DNA of 21,988 bases from an uncultured Bacilli bacterium (lineage in GTDB: Bacteria; Bacillota_I; Bacilli_A; RF39; UBA660). Numbering within the stretch: the first letter of the stretch is position 1; every line of letters starts with the position of its first letter. The stretch spans positions 1-21,988 of the forward strand of contig CAKORV010000018.1 in the NCBI GenBank assembly GCA_934101625.1. The letters are read 5' to 3'. Below, one piece after another: positions 1 to 7,314 of the stretch. The position numbers were made by a program, and so were the translations under genes. Below the pieces are notes generated by a model. That model saw nothing but the letters and a program-made list of their open reading frames with translations. It made no database searches and was not told the origin of the DNA.

Positions 1-179
1 CTTATATTTTCACTAGCTAAGGTTGCATCACCCGAATATAACACATATATTCCTTTACTTCTTAAACTTATACTTTTACCTTCACCATTTACTCTAGCTT
101 TAAAGTATGCATAACTTACTCCAATAGTTAATACTAATATACTTACTACCAAATACACAATATATTTTTTATTTTTCAT
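1..179 (-). CDS. N-terminal part of a secreted or membrane-anchored surface protein (3' end outside window)
   Basis: Only the first 59 codons are in the window. The start ATG (179-177) follows a GGTGG Shine-Dalgarno at 188-192, 8 nt upstream. The protein opens with a short Lys/Asn-rich tip and a hydrophobic stretch at about residues 6-26 ending in VSYAYF, an uncleaved anchor or signal peptide of the kind seen on TasA/camelysin-like and pilin-like surface proteins of low-GC Gram-positives (family resemblance, not proven). A charged extracellular stretch follows before the frame leaves the window. I see no independent promoter between it and the upstream regulatory element. The U-run of that element's last terminator touches this gene's ribosome-binding site, so expression probably depends on read-through from the promoter at 354-382. 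Function unknown. Confidence 0.75.
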   Translation of the reverse strand, partial: MKNKKYIVYLVVSILVLTIGVSYAYFKARVNGEGKSISLRSKGIYVLYSGDATLASENI

Positions 180-192
180 TTCTTTCACCACC

Positions 193-222
193 AAAAAAAT
201 ATATAGACTTGTGCCTATATAT
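193..222 (-). terminator. Distal intrinsic terminator of regulatory element copy 1
   Basis: On the minus strand an 8-bp perfect stem (ATATATAG/CTATATAT, arms 222-215 and 206-199) closes an 8-nt loop and runs directly into six to seven U residues. It lies immediately before the Shine-Dalgarno (188-192) of the secreted-protein gene, where an attenuator terminator would be expected. The copy-2 counterpart (8226-8254) has a different stem sequence but keeps the pairing. Confidence 0.8.
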
Positions 223-258
223 TTAATTTCACGAAAAAACTATGAGAGTTATTTACCT

Positions 259-321
259 TTAACCCCCCCCGATTTCTGTACCAAGTTTGGTACTTAATTC
301 GAAGAAAATTATTTCTCTCAT
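259..321 (-). CDS. Conserved 20-aa leader peptide or micropeptide, copy 1
   Basis: The ORF encodes MREIIFFELSTKLGTEIGGG. It has an AAGGAG ribosome-binding site 10 nt upstream of ATG and its own upstream promoter. The copy at 8291-8353 differs at 3 of 60 sense bases, giving L13P and E16K plus one synonymous change, so reading frame, start, stop and RBS are kept. The ORF ends in three glycine codons, two of them GGG, which should be uncommon in so AT-rich a genome. Such codons just before the stop could slow ribosomes. The start codon sits in the 12-bp stem that encloses the whole ORF, so translation and RNA folding must compete. Whether the peptide itself acts, or only its translation matters, cannot be decided here. 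I do not recognise a family. Confidence 0.6.
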   Translation of the reverse strand: MREIIFFELSTKLGTEIGGG

Positions 322-353
322 AGTTTAATTACTCCTTCATATTTTATGTTTTA

Positions 354-382
354 ATTTTATCAAAATATACGATTGAGTTCAA
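354..382 (-). promoter_or_regulatory. SigA-type promoter of regulatory element copy 1
   Basis: TTGAAC (382-377), a 17-bp spacer and TAAAAT (359-354), with an extended -10 TGA. The element copy 2 has TTGAAA-N17-TAAAAT in the same relative position and shares the sequence around the -10 box. It lies just past the end of the 410-1072 gene. Confidence 0.75.
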
Positions 383-409
383 GTATTTTAAATTGTTTTT
401 TTAGTTTTC

Positions 410-1072
410 TTACCACTTTAATTTTCTGGTTTTAGATTTAGCTAAAATTTTATACCATTTGCTTTCTACATGATTATAAACATAAGAAATTCTATTAGAT
501 ACATAAGTTAATTCTTCTTCATCATCTATCCATTCCTTATATTTCTTTACTAATTCTCCATGTCCTAAAGCCTTAAGGGTTTTAATTCTAGCTTTTAATA
601 TATCATTTGCACTTTTATAAACTGCATTATATGCATTTTTAACATAGACAATGCATGCGTCATCACCACTAACATGCCAAGAATTATATCTTTGTGCTCT
701 TATTCTATCAGCAAGTTTCAACATGTCGTCTACATATCTTTCAATTAAATTAATACAAACTTGACAACTTATTAAATTACTTTCTACTGCTTGATTAAGT
801 TTATTTATAGCATCAATCGTAACATCGAAAACATAATAGTCATTTGATCCATTATTTTCCCATCCATAATCTTCACCATAAGTTTTTAAACTTAAATATT
901 TTTCTAAATAATTTATTATTGTATTAAATGATTTAATATAAACATAGTTATCATTAGCATTTTTAAGTAAATTCTTTTTTAGTACTCCTTGACGTGCACT
1001 TTTTTCAAGCCATTTAATAGTATATTCATCATATGGTCTCATACCATATTTATCAGTGAAATTAGTTTCCAT
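410..1072 (-). CDS. Hypothetical protein, 220 aa
   Basis: I do not recognise this protein. It is soluble, mostly helical-looking and rich in Lys, Tyr and Asn, with no signal peptide, membrane segment or catalytic motif that I can name. The middle part (about residues 60-120) contains SCQVC followed by a charged helix, and Trp residues are scattered through the chain. The start ATG (1072) has GGGGG at short distance (GGGGGATAA). The gap to the trigger factor gene upstream is only 18 nt, so it is probably co-transcribed as the last gene of the 2880-to-410 unit. No clear terminator follows it; the promoter of regulatory element copy 1 begins 28 bp after its stop. Confidence 0.7.
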   Translation of the reverse strand: METNFTDKYGMRPYDEYTIKWLEKSARQGVLKKNLLKNANDNYVYIKSFNTIINYLEKYLSLKTYGEDYGWENNGSNDYYVFDVTIDAINKLNQAVESNLISCQVCINLIERYVDDMLKLADRIRAQRYNSWHVSGDDACIVYVKNAYNAVYKSANDILKARIKTLKALGHGELVKKYKEWIDDEEELTYVSNRISYVYNHVESKWYKILAKSKTRKLKW

Positions 1073-1090
1073 TTATCCCCCATATATTAA

Positions 1091-2329
1091 TTATTCAGTA
1101 ATTACTTCAATAGCTTTTCTTACTTCTAAATCATATTTTAAGAAATCTTTTCCACCAATTTGTTCTAACAAATCTTTTTCTTCAACTTGATATTTTTCAG
1201 CCATATCTTTAGAATATTTATTTAATTCTTCATCATCTATTTTAATATTCTCTTCTTTAACTATTTGTTCTAAGCATAATCTAAATCTAACTCTTTTAGT
1301 TGCTTCTTCTTTAAAGTTTTCTTTAAATTTATCTAAATCCATATTCAACATTTTTAAGTATGTATCTAAATTCATTCCTTGCATTTGTAATCTGTGTGAA
1401 AAATCATCAGTTATTCTATCTACTTCATCTAATATCATTTCTTCAGGTACATCTATTTTTGCATTTTCACTTACTTTAGTTAAACATTCATCAAAATACT
1501 TATCTTCTATATCTCTTTCTTTATGAGCTTTAATATGATTTTTTAATTCACTAACTAAAGTTTCATAAGAATCTACTCCTGGCATATTTAAATCTTTAAA
1601 GAAATCTTCATCATATTCAGGTAATATTCTTTCTTTAATTTCTTTAACTTTAACTTTAAATGTTACTTTTTGTCCTTTTAAATCTTCTACATGATAGTTT
1701 TCTGGGAAAGTTAATTCTAAATCTTTTTCTTCATTAACACTCATTCCAATTAACCCTTCTTCAAATCCAGGAATAAATGAATGACTACCAATTACTAATG
1801 GATAATCTTCTCCTTTACCACCATCAAAAGCTTTACCATCTTTAAATCCTTCAAAGTCTATAGTTACTTCATCACCTTCAGCAACTGTACCTTCTTTAGT
1901 TTTCATTTCTACAAATTCTTCTCTTAAATGAGATAATTCATGTTCTACTTCTTCATCAGTTACTTTAGCTTCTTCTTTTTTAATTCCTAAACCTTTATAT
2001 TTACCAAGTTTAACTTCTGGTTTAGTAGTTATACTAAATGTAATTTCTACATGATTTTTATCAATACTTTTAACATCAACACTAGGTCTACATGCAATTT
2101 CTAAATCCTTATTTTCTTCAATTAATCTATCATAAAGTGTTGGAATAGCGTGATCTACTGCATCCATATAAAGTGATTCAATACCAAACTTTTTAATGTA
2201 CATTTCTTTTGGTACTTGTCCTTTTCTAAATCCATCCATTTGAACATCTTTTTTCTTATGTTCCCAAACATGGTCTAATAATTCTTCCCATTCTTTTCCT
2301 TTTAATTCCATTACTATTTCTTTTTTCAT
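1091..2329 (-). CDS. tig: Trigger factor, ribosome-associated chaperone and peptidyl-prolyl isomerase
   Basis: Trigger factor binds ribosomal protein L23 at the exit tunnel and shields nascent chains. The ribosome-binding signature GFRKGQVP is at residues 33-40. The central FKBP-like PPIase domain runs from about 120 to 215 (VTIDFEGFKDGKAFDGG, then a FIPGFEEGLIGM segment), and the helical C-terminal arm domain fills 230-412. The N-terminal domain is about 10-15 residues shorter than in most homologues, because it begins close to the ribosome loop. The total length of 412 aa is near the usual 420-435. The start is supported by AAGGAG 6-7 nt upstream. That RBS lies inside the 3' end of the preceding gene, whose stop is 2 nt away, so the two are translationally linked. 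Confidence 0.96.
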   Translation of the reverse strand: MKKEIVMELKGKEWEELLDHVWEHKKKDVQMDGFRKGQVPKEMYIKKFGIESLYMDAVDHAIPTLYDRLIEENKDLEIACRPSVDVKSIDKNHVEITFSITTKPEVKLGKYKGLGIKKEEAKVTDEEVEHELSHLREEFVEMKTKEGTVAEGDEVTIDFEGFKDGKAFDGGKGEDYPLVIGSHSFIPGFEEGLIGMSVNEEKDLELTFPENYHVEDLKGQKVTFKVKVKEIKERILPEYDEDFFKDLNMPGVDSYETLVSELKNHIKAHKERDIEDKYFDECLTKVSENAKIDVPEEMILDEVDRITDDFSHRLQMQGMNLDTYLKMLNMDLDKFKENFKEEATKRVRFRLCLEQIVKEENIKIDDEELNKYSKDMAEKYQVEEKDLLEQIGGKDFLKYDLEVRKAIEVITE

Positions 2330-2331
2330 TA

Positions 2332-2880
2332 TTATCTCCTTCTTAATGCTAATTTATTATCTTCAATATATTCTTCGATTTGAGTTATTTCTTCTTGTGT
2401 ATATTTATTACTTAATTTTTCTCTAATCTCTTTTCTTTGATAATATTTAACATATCTCTTTATATTATAAGAAAGTTTTCTATAAAATTCAAGTTTTCTT
2501 TGTAATTCTTGTAATCTTTCATTAGTTTTTTTAATATCTTTTTCATTTTCTAATTCATCTTTTAATATTTTTTCTTCATTATTTATTTCTTCTAATATTT
2601 TAATATTTAGTAATTCATTTTTATAATATTTATTATACAAGAAATATGCAGGTGGTATTGAGACAATTGATGAAACTAATATTACATTTGCCATTAAGCT
2701 AACATCATTATAATGTATACATGATAAAGTAGGTGTTAAGATTGCCATTAGGGTTAATATTGAAGGTATAATTATTCTTTTATTTTTAATTTTATTTAGT
2801 TTATTAAGAGTTTGTTTTTTAGCTTTATTTAATTCATTAAGTTTATCATTTATTATTTCGTTATAATTATTATCATTCAT
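2332..2880 (-). CDS. Two-pass membrane protein with coiled-coil tail, unknown function
   Basis: This is a 182-aa protein of three parts. A Lys/Asn-rich helical N-terminus covers about residues 1-33. Two hydrophobic segments lie at about 36-55 and 60-82. A long, highly charged Glu/Lys heptad-like region runs from about 90 to 150 and should form a coiled coil. No enzyme motif is visible. The start ATG (2880) follows AAAGGGGGA, an unusually G-rich RBS. It sits between the greA terminator and tig, two nucleotides before the tig start. I see no strong promoter in the 40 bp upstream, so it may be read through from greA. Septum- or wall-associated scaffolding is possible but is only a guess. Confidence 0.7.
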   Translation of the reverse strand: MNDNNYNEIINDKLNELNKAKKQTLNKLNKIKNKRIIIPSILTLMAILTPTLSCIHYNDVSLMANVILVSSIVSIPPAYFLYNKYYKNELLNIKILEEINNEEKILKDELENEKDIKKTNERLQELQRKLEFYRKLSYNIKRYVKYYQRKEIREKLSNKYTQEEITQIEEYIEDNKLALRRR

Positions 2881-2898
2881 TTATATCCCCCTTTCATT

Positions 2899-2926
2899 AA
2901 AAAAAGCACAACAAAAATGTTATGCT
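2899..2926 (-). terminator. Terminator after greA
   Basis: On the minus strand AGCATAAC and GTTGTGCT pair (8 bp, one G-U) around a 6-nt loop and are followed by seven T residues. The greA stop codon lies inside the 5' arm. Some read-through is likely because the next gene has no evident promoter. Confidence 0.8.
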
Positions 2927-3393
2927 ACTTTTACTATTTTTACAGTATATACTCCATCAGGACTACTTACTTCTACAGTACTTCCTACTTTTTTATTAAG
3001 TATAGCTGCAGCGATTGGACTTTCATTAGATATTTTGTTATTGAATGGATCAGCTTCTTGACTACCCACTATTCTATATTCTTCAACATCATCTTCATCA
3101 TCGCCATATTGTAAACTAACAGTGCTACCAATTGAAACAACACCATCATCAGTAGTATCTTCAATAATAGTTGCATGTTCTAATATATATTCAACCTCTT
3201 TAATACGAGCTTCTAATTTGCCTTGTTCTTCACGAGCAGAGTCGTATTCAGCATTTTCGCTTAAATCCCCTAAGCTTCTTGCTTCTTTTAAAGAATTTAA
3301 TACTTCTTTTCTTTTGTCTGTTTTTAAGTAATTTAATTCTGTTTCAAGTTCTAGATATCCTTCACTTGTAAGAAAAAATTCTTTTTGTTTCAT
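2920..3393 (-). CDS. greA: Transcription elongation factor GreA
   Basis: GreA enters the RNA polymerase secondary channel and stimulates cleavage of backtracked transcripts. The N-terminal antiparallel coiled coil occupies residues 1-75, with the tip motif GDLSENAEYD (42-51) providing the acidic Asp43 and Glu46 that hold the catalytic metal. The C-terminal FKBP-like domain follows (VSIGSTVSLQY to the SPDGVYTVKIVKV end). The length of 157 aa is typical. GAAGGAGAG about 9 nt before the ATG sets the start. It has its own strong promoter (3422-3450) directly after trhP2. In B. subtilis greA also lies downstream of the yrrN-yrrO (trhP) genes, with udk between; udk is absent here. Confidence 0.97.
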   Translation of the reverse strand: MKQKEFFLTSEGYLELETELNYLKTDKRKEVLNSLKEARSLGDLSENAEYDSAREEQGKLEARIKEVEYILEHATIIEDTTDDGVVSIGSTVSLQYGDDEDDVEEYRIVGSQEADPFNNKISNESPIAAAILNKKVGSTVEVSSPDGVYTVKIVKVA

Positions 3394-3421
3394 TTTTTAT
3401 CTCTCCTTCGTACAGTTTAAA

Positions 3422-3450
3422 ATAATACCAAATTATTCATCATTTGTCAA
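3422..3450 (-). promoter_or_regulatory. SigA promoter of greA
   Basis: A consensus TTGACA (3450-3445), a 17-bp spacer and TATTAT (3427-3422) preceded by TGG. It starts 7 bp beyond the trhP2 stop codon and leaves a leader of about 20-30 nt before the greA RBS. Confidence 0.85.
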
Positions 3451-3456
3451 TATAAA

Positions 3457-4623
3457 TCAGTCTATAGGTATTCTTATAATATCATTTTTTTGTACTATAA
3501 ATGGTACTTTAATTTTTAATATTTCTTGAGGATGTTTTGCAACATCAACTTGTTCATTTTTATCATTTATTAGTTCTTCTACTATAAATTTAGTAGGTTC
3601 TAAATTAGGCCCAAATACTTCTACAGTACTACCTACTTTAAAATTATTTCTTTGTTCAATAAGAGCATATCCATCTTTATAATCAAGTACTAATGCTAAA
3701 AAATCTTGATTAGATAATTCTACTCTTCCAGTATAATATTGATTATCTACACTAGCTTCTTTATCATAAAAATGTACTGTATTTTCTCTATTAGAAACTC
3801 TATTTAAGACTTTCCTATAATATTCTATTGTTTCTTTAGTTAAAGTATTACTTAAACATTTAGTTACAATCATTTTATATGCATTTACTACAGTAGCTAT
3901 GTAGTATAAACTTCTCATTCTACCTTCTATTTTTAATGAAGATATTCCAATATTAACTAATTCAGGTATGTAATCTATCATACATAAATCTTTAGACGCA
4001 ATTTGAAAGTTTTCCATATCATTATTTTCAAAACAAAATCTACATACTTGACTACAACCACCACGATTAGAATCTCTTTTAGTTACATAGTTTGAAAGAA
4101 CACATCTTCCACTATAACTAGTACACATTGCCCCATGTATAAATACTTCTAATTCAATGTCTACATTATTCTTAATATCTAATATATCTTCTTTAGAACA
4201 TTCTCTACCTAAAACTACCCTAGTAGCACCCATATTTTTCCAAAACAAAGCTGTTTCTTTATTTAAAGTTGATTCTTGAGTACTAATATGTATTTCTGGT
4301 TTTAAATTAAGTTCTTTAATTCTTCTAATAACTGCCAAATCACTTACTATAAAAGCATCTACTCCTATATCACTAAGCGTGATTAAATAGTCATCTAAAT
4401 CTTTTAAATCTTCATCTCTAAATAGTATATTAACTGTAACATATATCTTTTTATTTAAAGAATGTGCAAGAGTAACTGCCTCTTTTATATCATCAACACT
4501 AAAGTTATTAGCATTTGCTCTTAAGCTATAATTATATCCACCAATATATACAGCATCTGCTCCATACATAAGTGCCCATTTAAGTCTTTCCAAGTCTCCT
4601 GCTGGACTTAATATCTCAGTCAT
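3457..4623 (-). CDS. trhP2: U32 family tRNA hydroxylation protein TrhP2 (YrrO-like)
   Basis: This is a U32 'peptidase' family protein. In B. subtilis the YrrN/YrrO (TrhP1/TrhP2) pair is required for prephenate-dependent 5-hydroxylation of wobble uridine 34 in tRNA. The N-terminal TIM-barrel-like domain begins LSPAGDLERLKWALMYGADAVYIGG. The iron-sulfur cysteine cluster is intact: Cys167, Cys174, Cys190 and Cys194 in a GAMCTSYSGRC...GGCSQVC arrangement. A C-terminal barrel domain ends the protein (about 290-388, GRVELSNQDFLALVLDYKDG). At 388 aa it is close to YrrO in size. It overlaps trhP1 by 4 bp (ATGA type), so the two are translationally coupled. Context with trmR, which methylates 5-hydroxyuridine, supports the role strongly. 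Confidence 0.92.
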   Translation of the reverse strand: MTEILSPAGDLERLKWALMYGADAVYIGGYNYSLRANANNFSVDDIKEAVTLAHSLNKKIYVTVNILFRDEDLKDLDDYLITLSDIGVDAFIVSDLAVIRRIKELNLKPEIHISTQESTLNKETALFWKNMGATRVVLGRECSKEDILDIKNNVDIELEVFIHGAMCTSYSGRCVLSNYVTKRDSNRGGCSQVCRFCFENNDMENFQIASKDLCMIDYIPELVNIGISSLKIEGRMRSLYYIATVVNAYKMIVTKCLSNTLTKETIEYYRKVLNRVSNRENTVHFYDKEASVDNQYYTGRVELSNQDFLALVLDYKDGYALIEQRNNFKVGSTVEVFGPNLEPTKFIVEELINDKNEQVDVAKHPQEILKIKVPFIVQKNDIIRIPID

Positions 4624-5414
4624 TCTTTCACCCCCAGTTTATATATTATTTTATTATCTAAGAAATAATGATCAGTACTAATATAATCATTAAGATTAAT
4701 ATCTTTATAATGACTCAAAATAATAGATGTTTCACTATCACTCATATTACTTAAATTAACTATAAAATTATAACCCACTAAAAGATTTAAATATAAGTTA
4801 CCACTAAATATATTATTATCAAATATACAAGTATTTTTATTTTCTTCTTTAATAATTAACTCTTTCTTAGTACTAACTTCTTTAATTATAGTATTCATCT
4901 TTCTATTAGATATACCCTTATAATCATAATAACTATTTAATAATGGTCTTTTAGAATACATAAGAGTATTTCTATTTATTAAAAAATAAAATAAATTACT
5001 ATTAGTATTATTTCTTATTTCTATTAATTCTTCTTTAGTTAGTTCATTATTTACTACTACATTAGATAATCCAAGTTCATTAAAGTAATTTATGCTACTA
5101 TAATTATTTATTATATGACTACCCATTAATACAACTTTATTTTTATCTAATATATTACTTAATCCAAAATCTTCTATAAAATAATATTCTATATTATTAA
5201 GTTTATCTTTAATAAGTTTAAATTCTTCTAATAAATCTTTATGAAATAATTTATTTATCACTACACTTACTTTTCTTTTACTAGATAACTCATTTATTTC
5301 TTCTACATTAAAATAAACATTAAACCCTATACTAAAGCCATCTAATGGTAATATCAATTTTTCATTTATATTATTTACATCTTTATTATTAGGTATTATA
5401 TAAAATTTATTCAT
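4620..5414 (-). CDS. trhP1: Degenerate U32-like partner protein TrhP1 (YrrN-like)
   Basis: This 264-aa protein lies between trmR and trhP2, overlapping both by a few bases, which is where B. subtilis has yrrN. Similarity to U32 proteins is visible but weak: a FLINRNTLMYSKRPLL segment (about 145-160) matches the family's Arg-containing 'Y-S-x-R-x-L-L' region. The protein has only one cysteine and lacks the Fe-S cluster ligands kept in TrhP2. It is shorter than YrrN (about 309 aa) and very rich in Asn, Ile and Leu, suggesting fast divergence. It probably acts as the non-catalytic half of a TrhP1-TrhP2 complex. The assignment rests mainly on synteny. Confidence 0.72.
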   Translation of the reverse strand: MNKFYIIPNNKDVNNINEKLILPLDGFSIGFNVYFNVEEINELSSKRKVSVVINKLFHKDLLEEFKLIKDKLNNIEYYFIEDFGLSNILDKNKVVLMGSHIINNYSSINYFNELGLSNVVVNNELTKEELIEIRNNTNSNLFYFLINRNTLMYSKRPLLNSYYDYKGISNRKMNTIIKEVSTKKELIIKEENKNTCIFDNNIFSGNLYLNLLVGYNFIVNLSNMSDSETSIILSHYKDINLNDYISTDHYFLDNKIIYKLGVKE

Positions 5415-5994
5415 CTTTACACCTTCTTAGTACTATTAATCCATCTCCAACATTAATTTTAGTTACTTCATATTCATTTTGATTATCTAAGTAATTTAAA
5501 AACCTTTCTATTTTTCTAACTAAGGCTCTTAAATTTCTAGATTTTATTTCATTACTTTTACCAACTAGTCCATGAAAATCTGCATTATCTATTATAAATA
5601 TTCCACCTTCATTAAGATTATCTTTATATTTATTAATAAATTCTAGATTCTTTCCTTTCGCAGCATCTACAAATATTAAATCATATTTATCATTTATAGT
5701 GACATCTAATGCATCTCCTAGTATTAAGTTAATATTGTCTAATTTAGATAATTTAACATTTTCTAAAGCAATATTATATCTTTCTTCATCTCTTTCTATA
5801 CTTGTTATATAAGCACCAGTATTTCTAATTTTAATTGTACTATAACCTATCGCAGTTCCTATTTCTAATACTTTCTTTATATTATTTTCTTTAATATAAT
5901 TAGTTAAATAATTTATTCCATCATTTAACATAATAGGAACATTATTCTCTTTAGCATAATGTTCCATGTTACTTAATAATTCACTAATATTCAT
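5407..5994 (-). CDS. trmR: tRNA 5-hydroxyuridine methyltransferase TrmR (YrrM-like)
   Basis: This is an O-methyltransferase of the class I Rossmann fold (methyltransferase family 3). The SAM-binding motif I is VLEIGTAIGYSTI (about 41-53), followed by an acidic strand end ITSIERDEER (64-73) and LILGDA (90-95). The metal- and SAM-proximal DLIFVDAAKGK (105-115) and FIIDNADFHGLV (132-143) are typical of the COMT-like group. In B. subtilis YrrM/TrmR methylates 5-hydroxyuridine at tRNA position 34 to 5-methoxyuridine, using the product of the TrhP genes that follow here. The gene starts 11 bp inside the mltG end, and its 3' end overlaps the trhP1 start, so it is coupled on both sides. Confidence 0.92.
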   Translation of the reverse strand: MNISELLSNMEHYAKENNVPIMLNDGINYLTNYIKENNIKKVLEIGTAIGYSTIKIRNTGAYITSIERDEERYNIALENVKLSKLDNINLILGDALDVTINDKYDLIFVDAAKGKNLEFINKYKDNLNEGGIFIIDNADFHGLVGKSNEIKSRNLRALVRKIERFLNYLDNQNEYEVTKINVGDGLIVLRRCKDE

Positions 5995-7072
5995 ACCATT
6001 TACCTTCTCTTTGAAGTCTATTAATTGTACTTAAGTGTTCACTATAATTCTTACTGAAATAAGTATTATTATCTTTATCTGATACAAAGTAATAATAATC
6101 ATTTTGAGTAGGATTTAAACTAGCTTCTATACTTTCTATACCAGGATTACAAATAGGTCCGATAGGAAGTCCTATTAAACTATTACATCTAGTATTATAT
6201 TTATTAGTACAATCATCTATTTCTGCTTGATATAAATCTCTTTCACCCATTAAAACTTTAGAACCATAATAAGTTGTAACACAACTACCTAAGTTCCATC
6301 CATTATTTAGTCTATTAGTAAATACTCCTGCGATCCCTTTTCTATCACTTCCTAAAGAACCTTCTTGTTCAACTATACTAGCCAAAGTAAGTAGCTCATG
6401 AACAGAATATCTACTACTTTCTATAGAACTTTTTAATGGAGTTAATTTATTATCCATCTCATCTAACATTTTATATACAACTTCTTTAAAAGTACCATCT
6501 TTAAATATCATATATGTATTAGGATAAAGATATCCTTCTAAAGGATAATATATATCTTGAGACTTAATTTCATCAGTTAAAAACCAATATTTGCTAATTA
6601 ATTCATCAATAAAATCACTATCTTTTAATGTATTATATATCTCTTCTTCTGTAATATTATCAGTAACACTAGTCAAATCACTTACAAGTTGTCTAATATT
6701 TCTACCTTCTTTAAATGTAAATTTAACTTCTTCTCTATTACTAACACTATCTCCATTAAGTACTTTTACTAATTCAGGTACACTCATACTAGCACTTATA
6801 TTGTACGTTCCGGCACTTATATTAACTCCACCAGTAAGTTTACTATACAATTTCATAAAATTACTATTTCTAATAATACCAGTACTTTCTAAATCTTCAA
6901 ATACCATATATCCAGTCATACCAGATTTAACTTCATAACTAATCATATCTGCTTTTTTATCTTTAGGACTAATCATATAAAAAGCAAATCCCCCGATTAT
7001 TAAAAATATTATTAAAATCAATACTAATATAAATAATATTAATTTCTTCTTATTAAGCTTTCTTTGTACCAT
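5984..7072 (-). CDS. mltG: Endolytic murein transglycosylase MltG (YceG family)
   Basis: MltG cuts nascent peptidoglycan strands at the membrane. There is an N-terminal membrane anchor (about residues 8-34), a LysM-like region and a YceG catalytic domain. The catalytic glutamate is in ASIVEQEG (about residue 235). The conserved end LPIGPICNPGIESIEASLNP...YYYFVSD is present. An ATG also exists at 7090, but AGAAGGAG lies between it and the ATG at 7072 at proper distance, so I take the latter (362 aa). The start overlaps the end of the upstream yrzB-like gene by 20 bp. Gene order matches B. subtilis yrzB-yrrL-yrrM. Confidence 0.94.
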   Translation of the reverse strand: MVQRKLNKKKLILFILVLILIIFLIIGGFAFYMISPKDKKADMISYEVKSGMTGYMVFEDLESTGIIRNSNFMKLYSKLTGGVNISAGTYNISASMSVPELVKVLNGDSVSNREEVKFTFKEGRNIRQLVSDLTSVTDNITEEEIYNTLKDSDFIDELISKYWFLTDEIKSQDIYYPLEGYLYPNTYMIFKDGTFKEVVYKMLDEMDNKLTPLKSSIESSRYSVHELLTLASIVEQEGSLGSDRKGIAGVFTNRLNNGWNLGSCVTTYYGSKVLMGERDLYQAEIDDCTNKYNTRCNSLIGLPIGPICNPGIESIEASLNPTQNDYYYFVSDKDNNTYFSKNYSEHLSTINRLQREGKWYEY

Positions 7073-7313
7073 TTTTATTCTCCTTCTCAAAACTATTTAT
7101 TATATCTCTTATAAGTAACCATTCTTTATCTTCTTTAATAGATGTAATCTTATCTTTATTTAATACTCCAACTTGAAGTATTGTTTCTCCATTTTCATTT
7201 TTTTCACCATTAGTATACACTAAATAAGTTTTACCTTTGCCTTCTATTTTAAGAAGTATTTTATATTTAGTTTCTATACCATCACTTTCAAGTATAATTT
7301 CATTATCCTTCAT
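7053..7313 (-). CDS. DUF1292 family protein, YrzB-like
   Basis: This is an 86-aa acidic protein of mostly beta character with the family's pattern of an N-terminal strand set (IILESDGIETKYKIL) and a central YLVYTNGE segment. The function of DUF1292 proteins is not established. It sits between ruvX and mltG exactly as yrzB does in B. subtilis, with one nucleotide to the ruvX stop and an overlap into mltG. The Lys-rich C-terminal tail (ENKNGTKKA) is specific to this copy. Confidence 0.85.
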   Translation of the reverse strand: MKDNEIILESDGIETKYKILLKIEGKGKTYLVYTNGEKNENGETILQVGVLNKDKITSIKEDKEWLLIRDIINSFEKENKNGTKKA

Positions 7314-7314
7314 T

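Larger units (their letters stand above)
193..382 (-). ncRNA. Regulatory element copy 1: promoter, 20-codon ORF, long-range stem, tandem terminators
   Basis: A self-contained minus-strand transcription unit, nearly identical to 8226-8466 over about 145 bp. In order it holds a promoter (382-354), a Shine-Dalgarno (337-332) and a tiny ORF (321-259). The ORF start codon lies in the 5' arm of a perfect 12-bp stem, AAACTATGAGAG (326-315) with CTCTCATAGTTT (248-237), followed by a U-run. Inside the loop is a smaller hairpin (GTACCAA/TTGGTAC, 278-293). A second terminator (193-222) follows. I recognise no known riboswitch, T-box or sRNA family in it. It could be a peptide-controlled attenuator for the gene at 1-179, a stand-alone small RNA or a micropeptide gene. 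The layout is seen directly; the function is inference. Confidence 0.7.

Noticed and set aside
237..326. 12-bp inverted repeats as ends of a MITE or insertion sequence
   Set aside because: Sequence identity between the copies continues well beyond both repeats (promoter, RBS, terminators), no target-site duplication is seen and no transposase is present.
193..382. T-box or known riboswitch leader
   Set aside because: No T-box consensus (GGTGGNACCGCG type), specifier-loop layout or recognised riboswitch core is present; the conserved part is an ORF with flanking hairpins.
6591..6938. Plus-strand 115-codon open frame
   Set aside because: Antisense to mltG; Leu/Ser/Ile-rich with no RBS.
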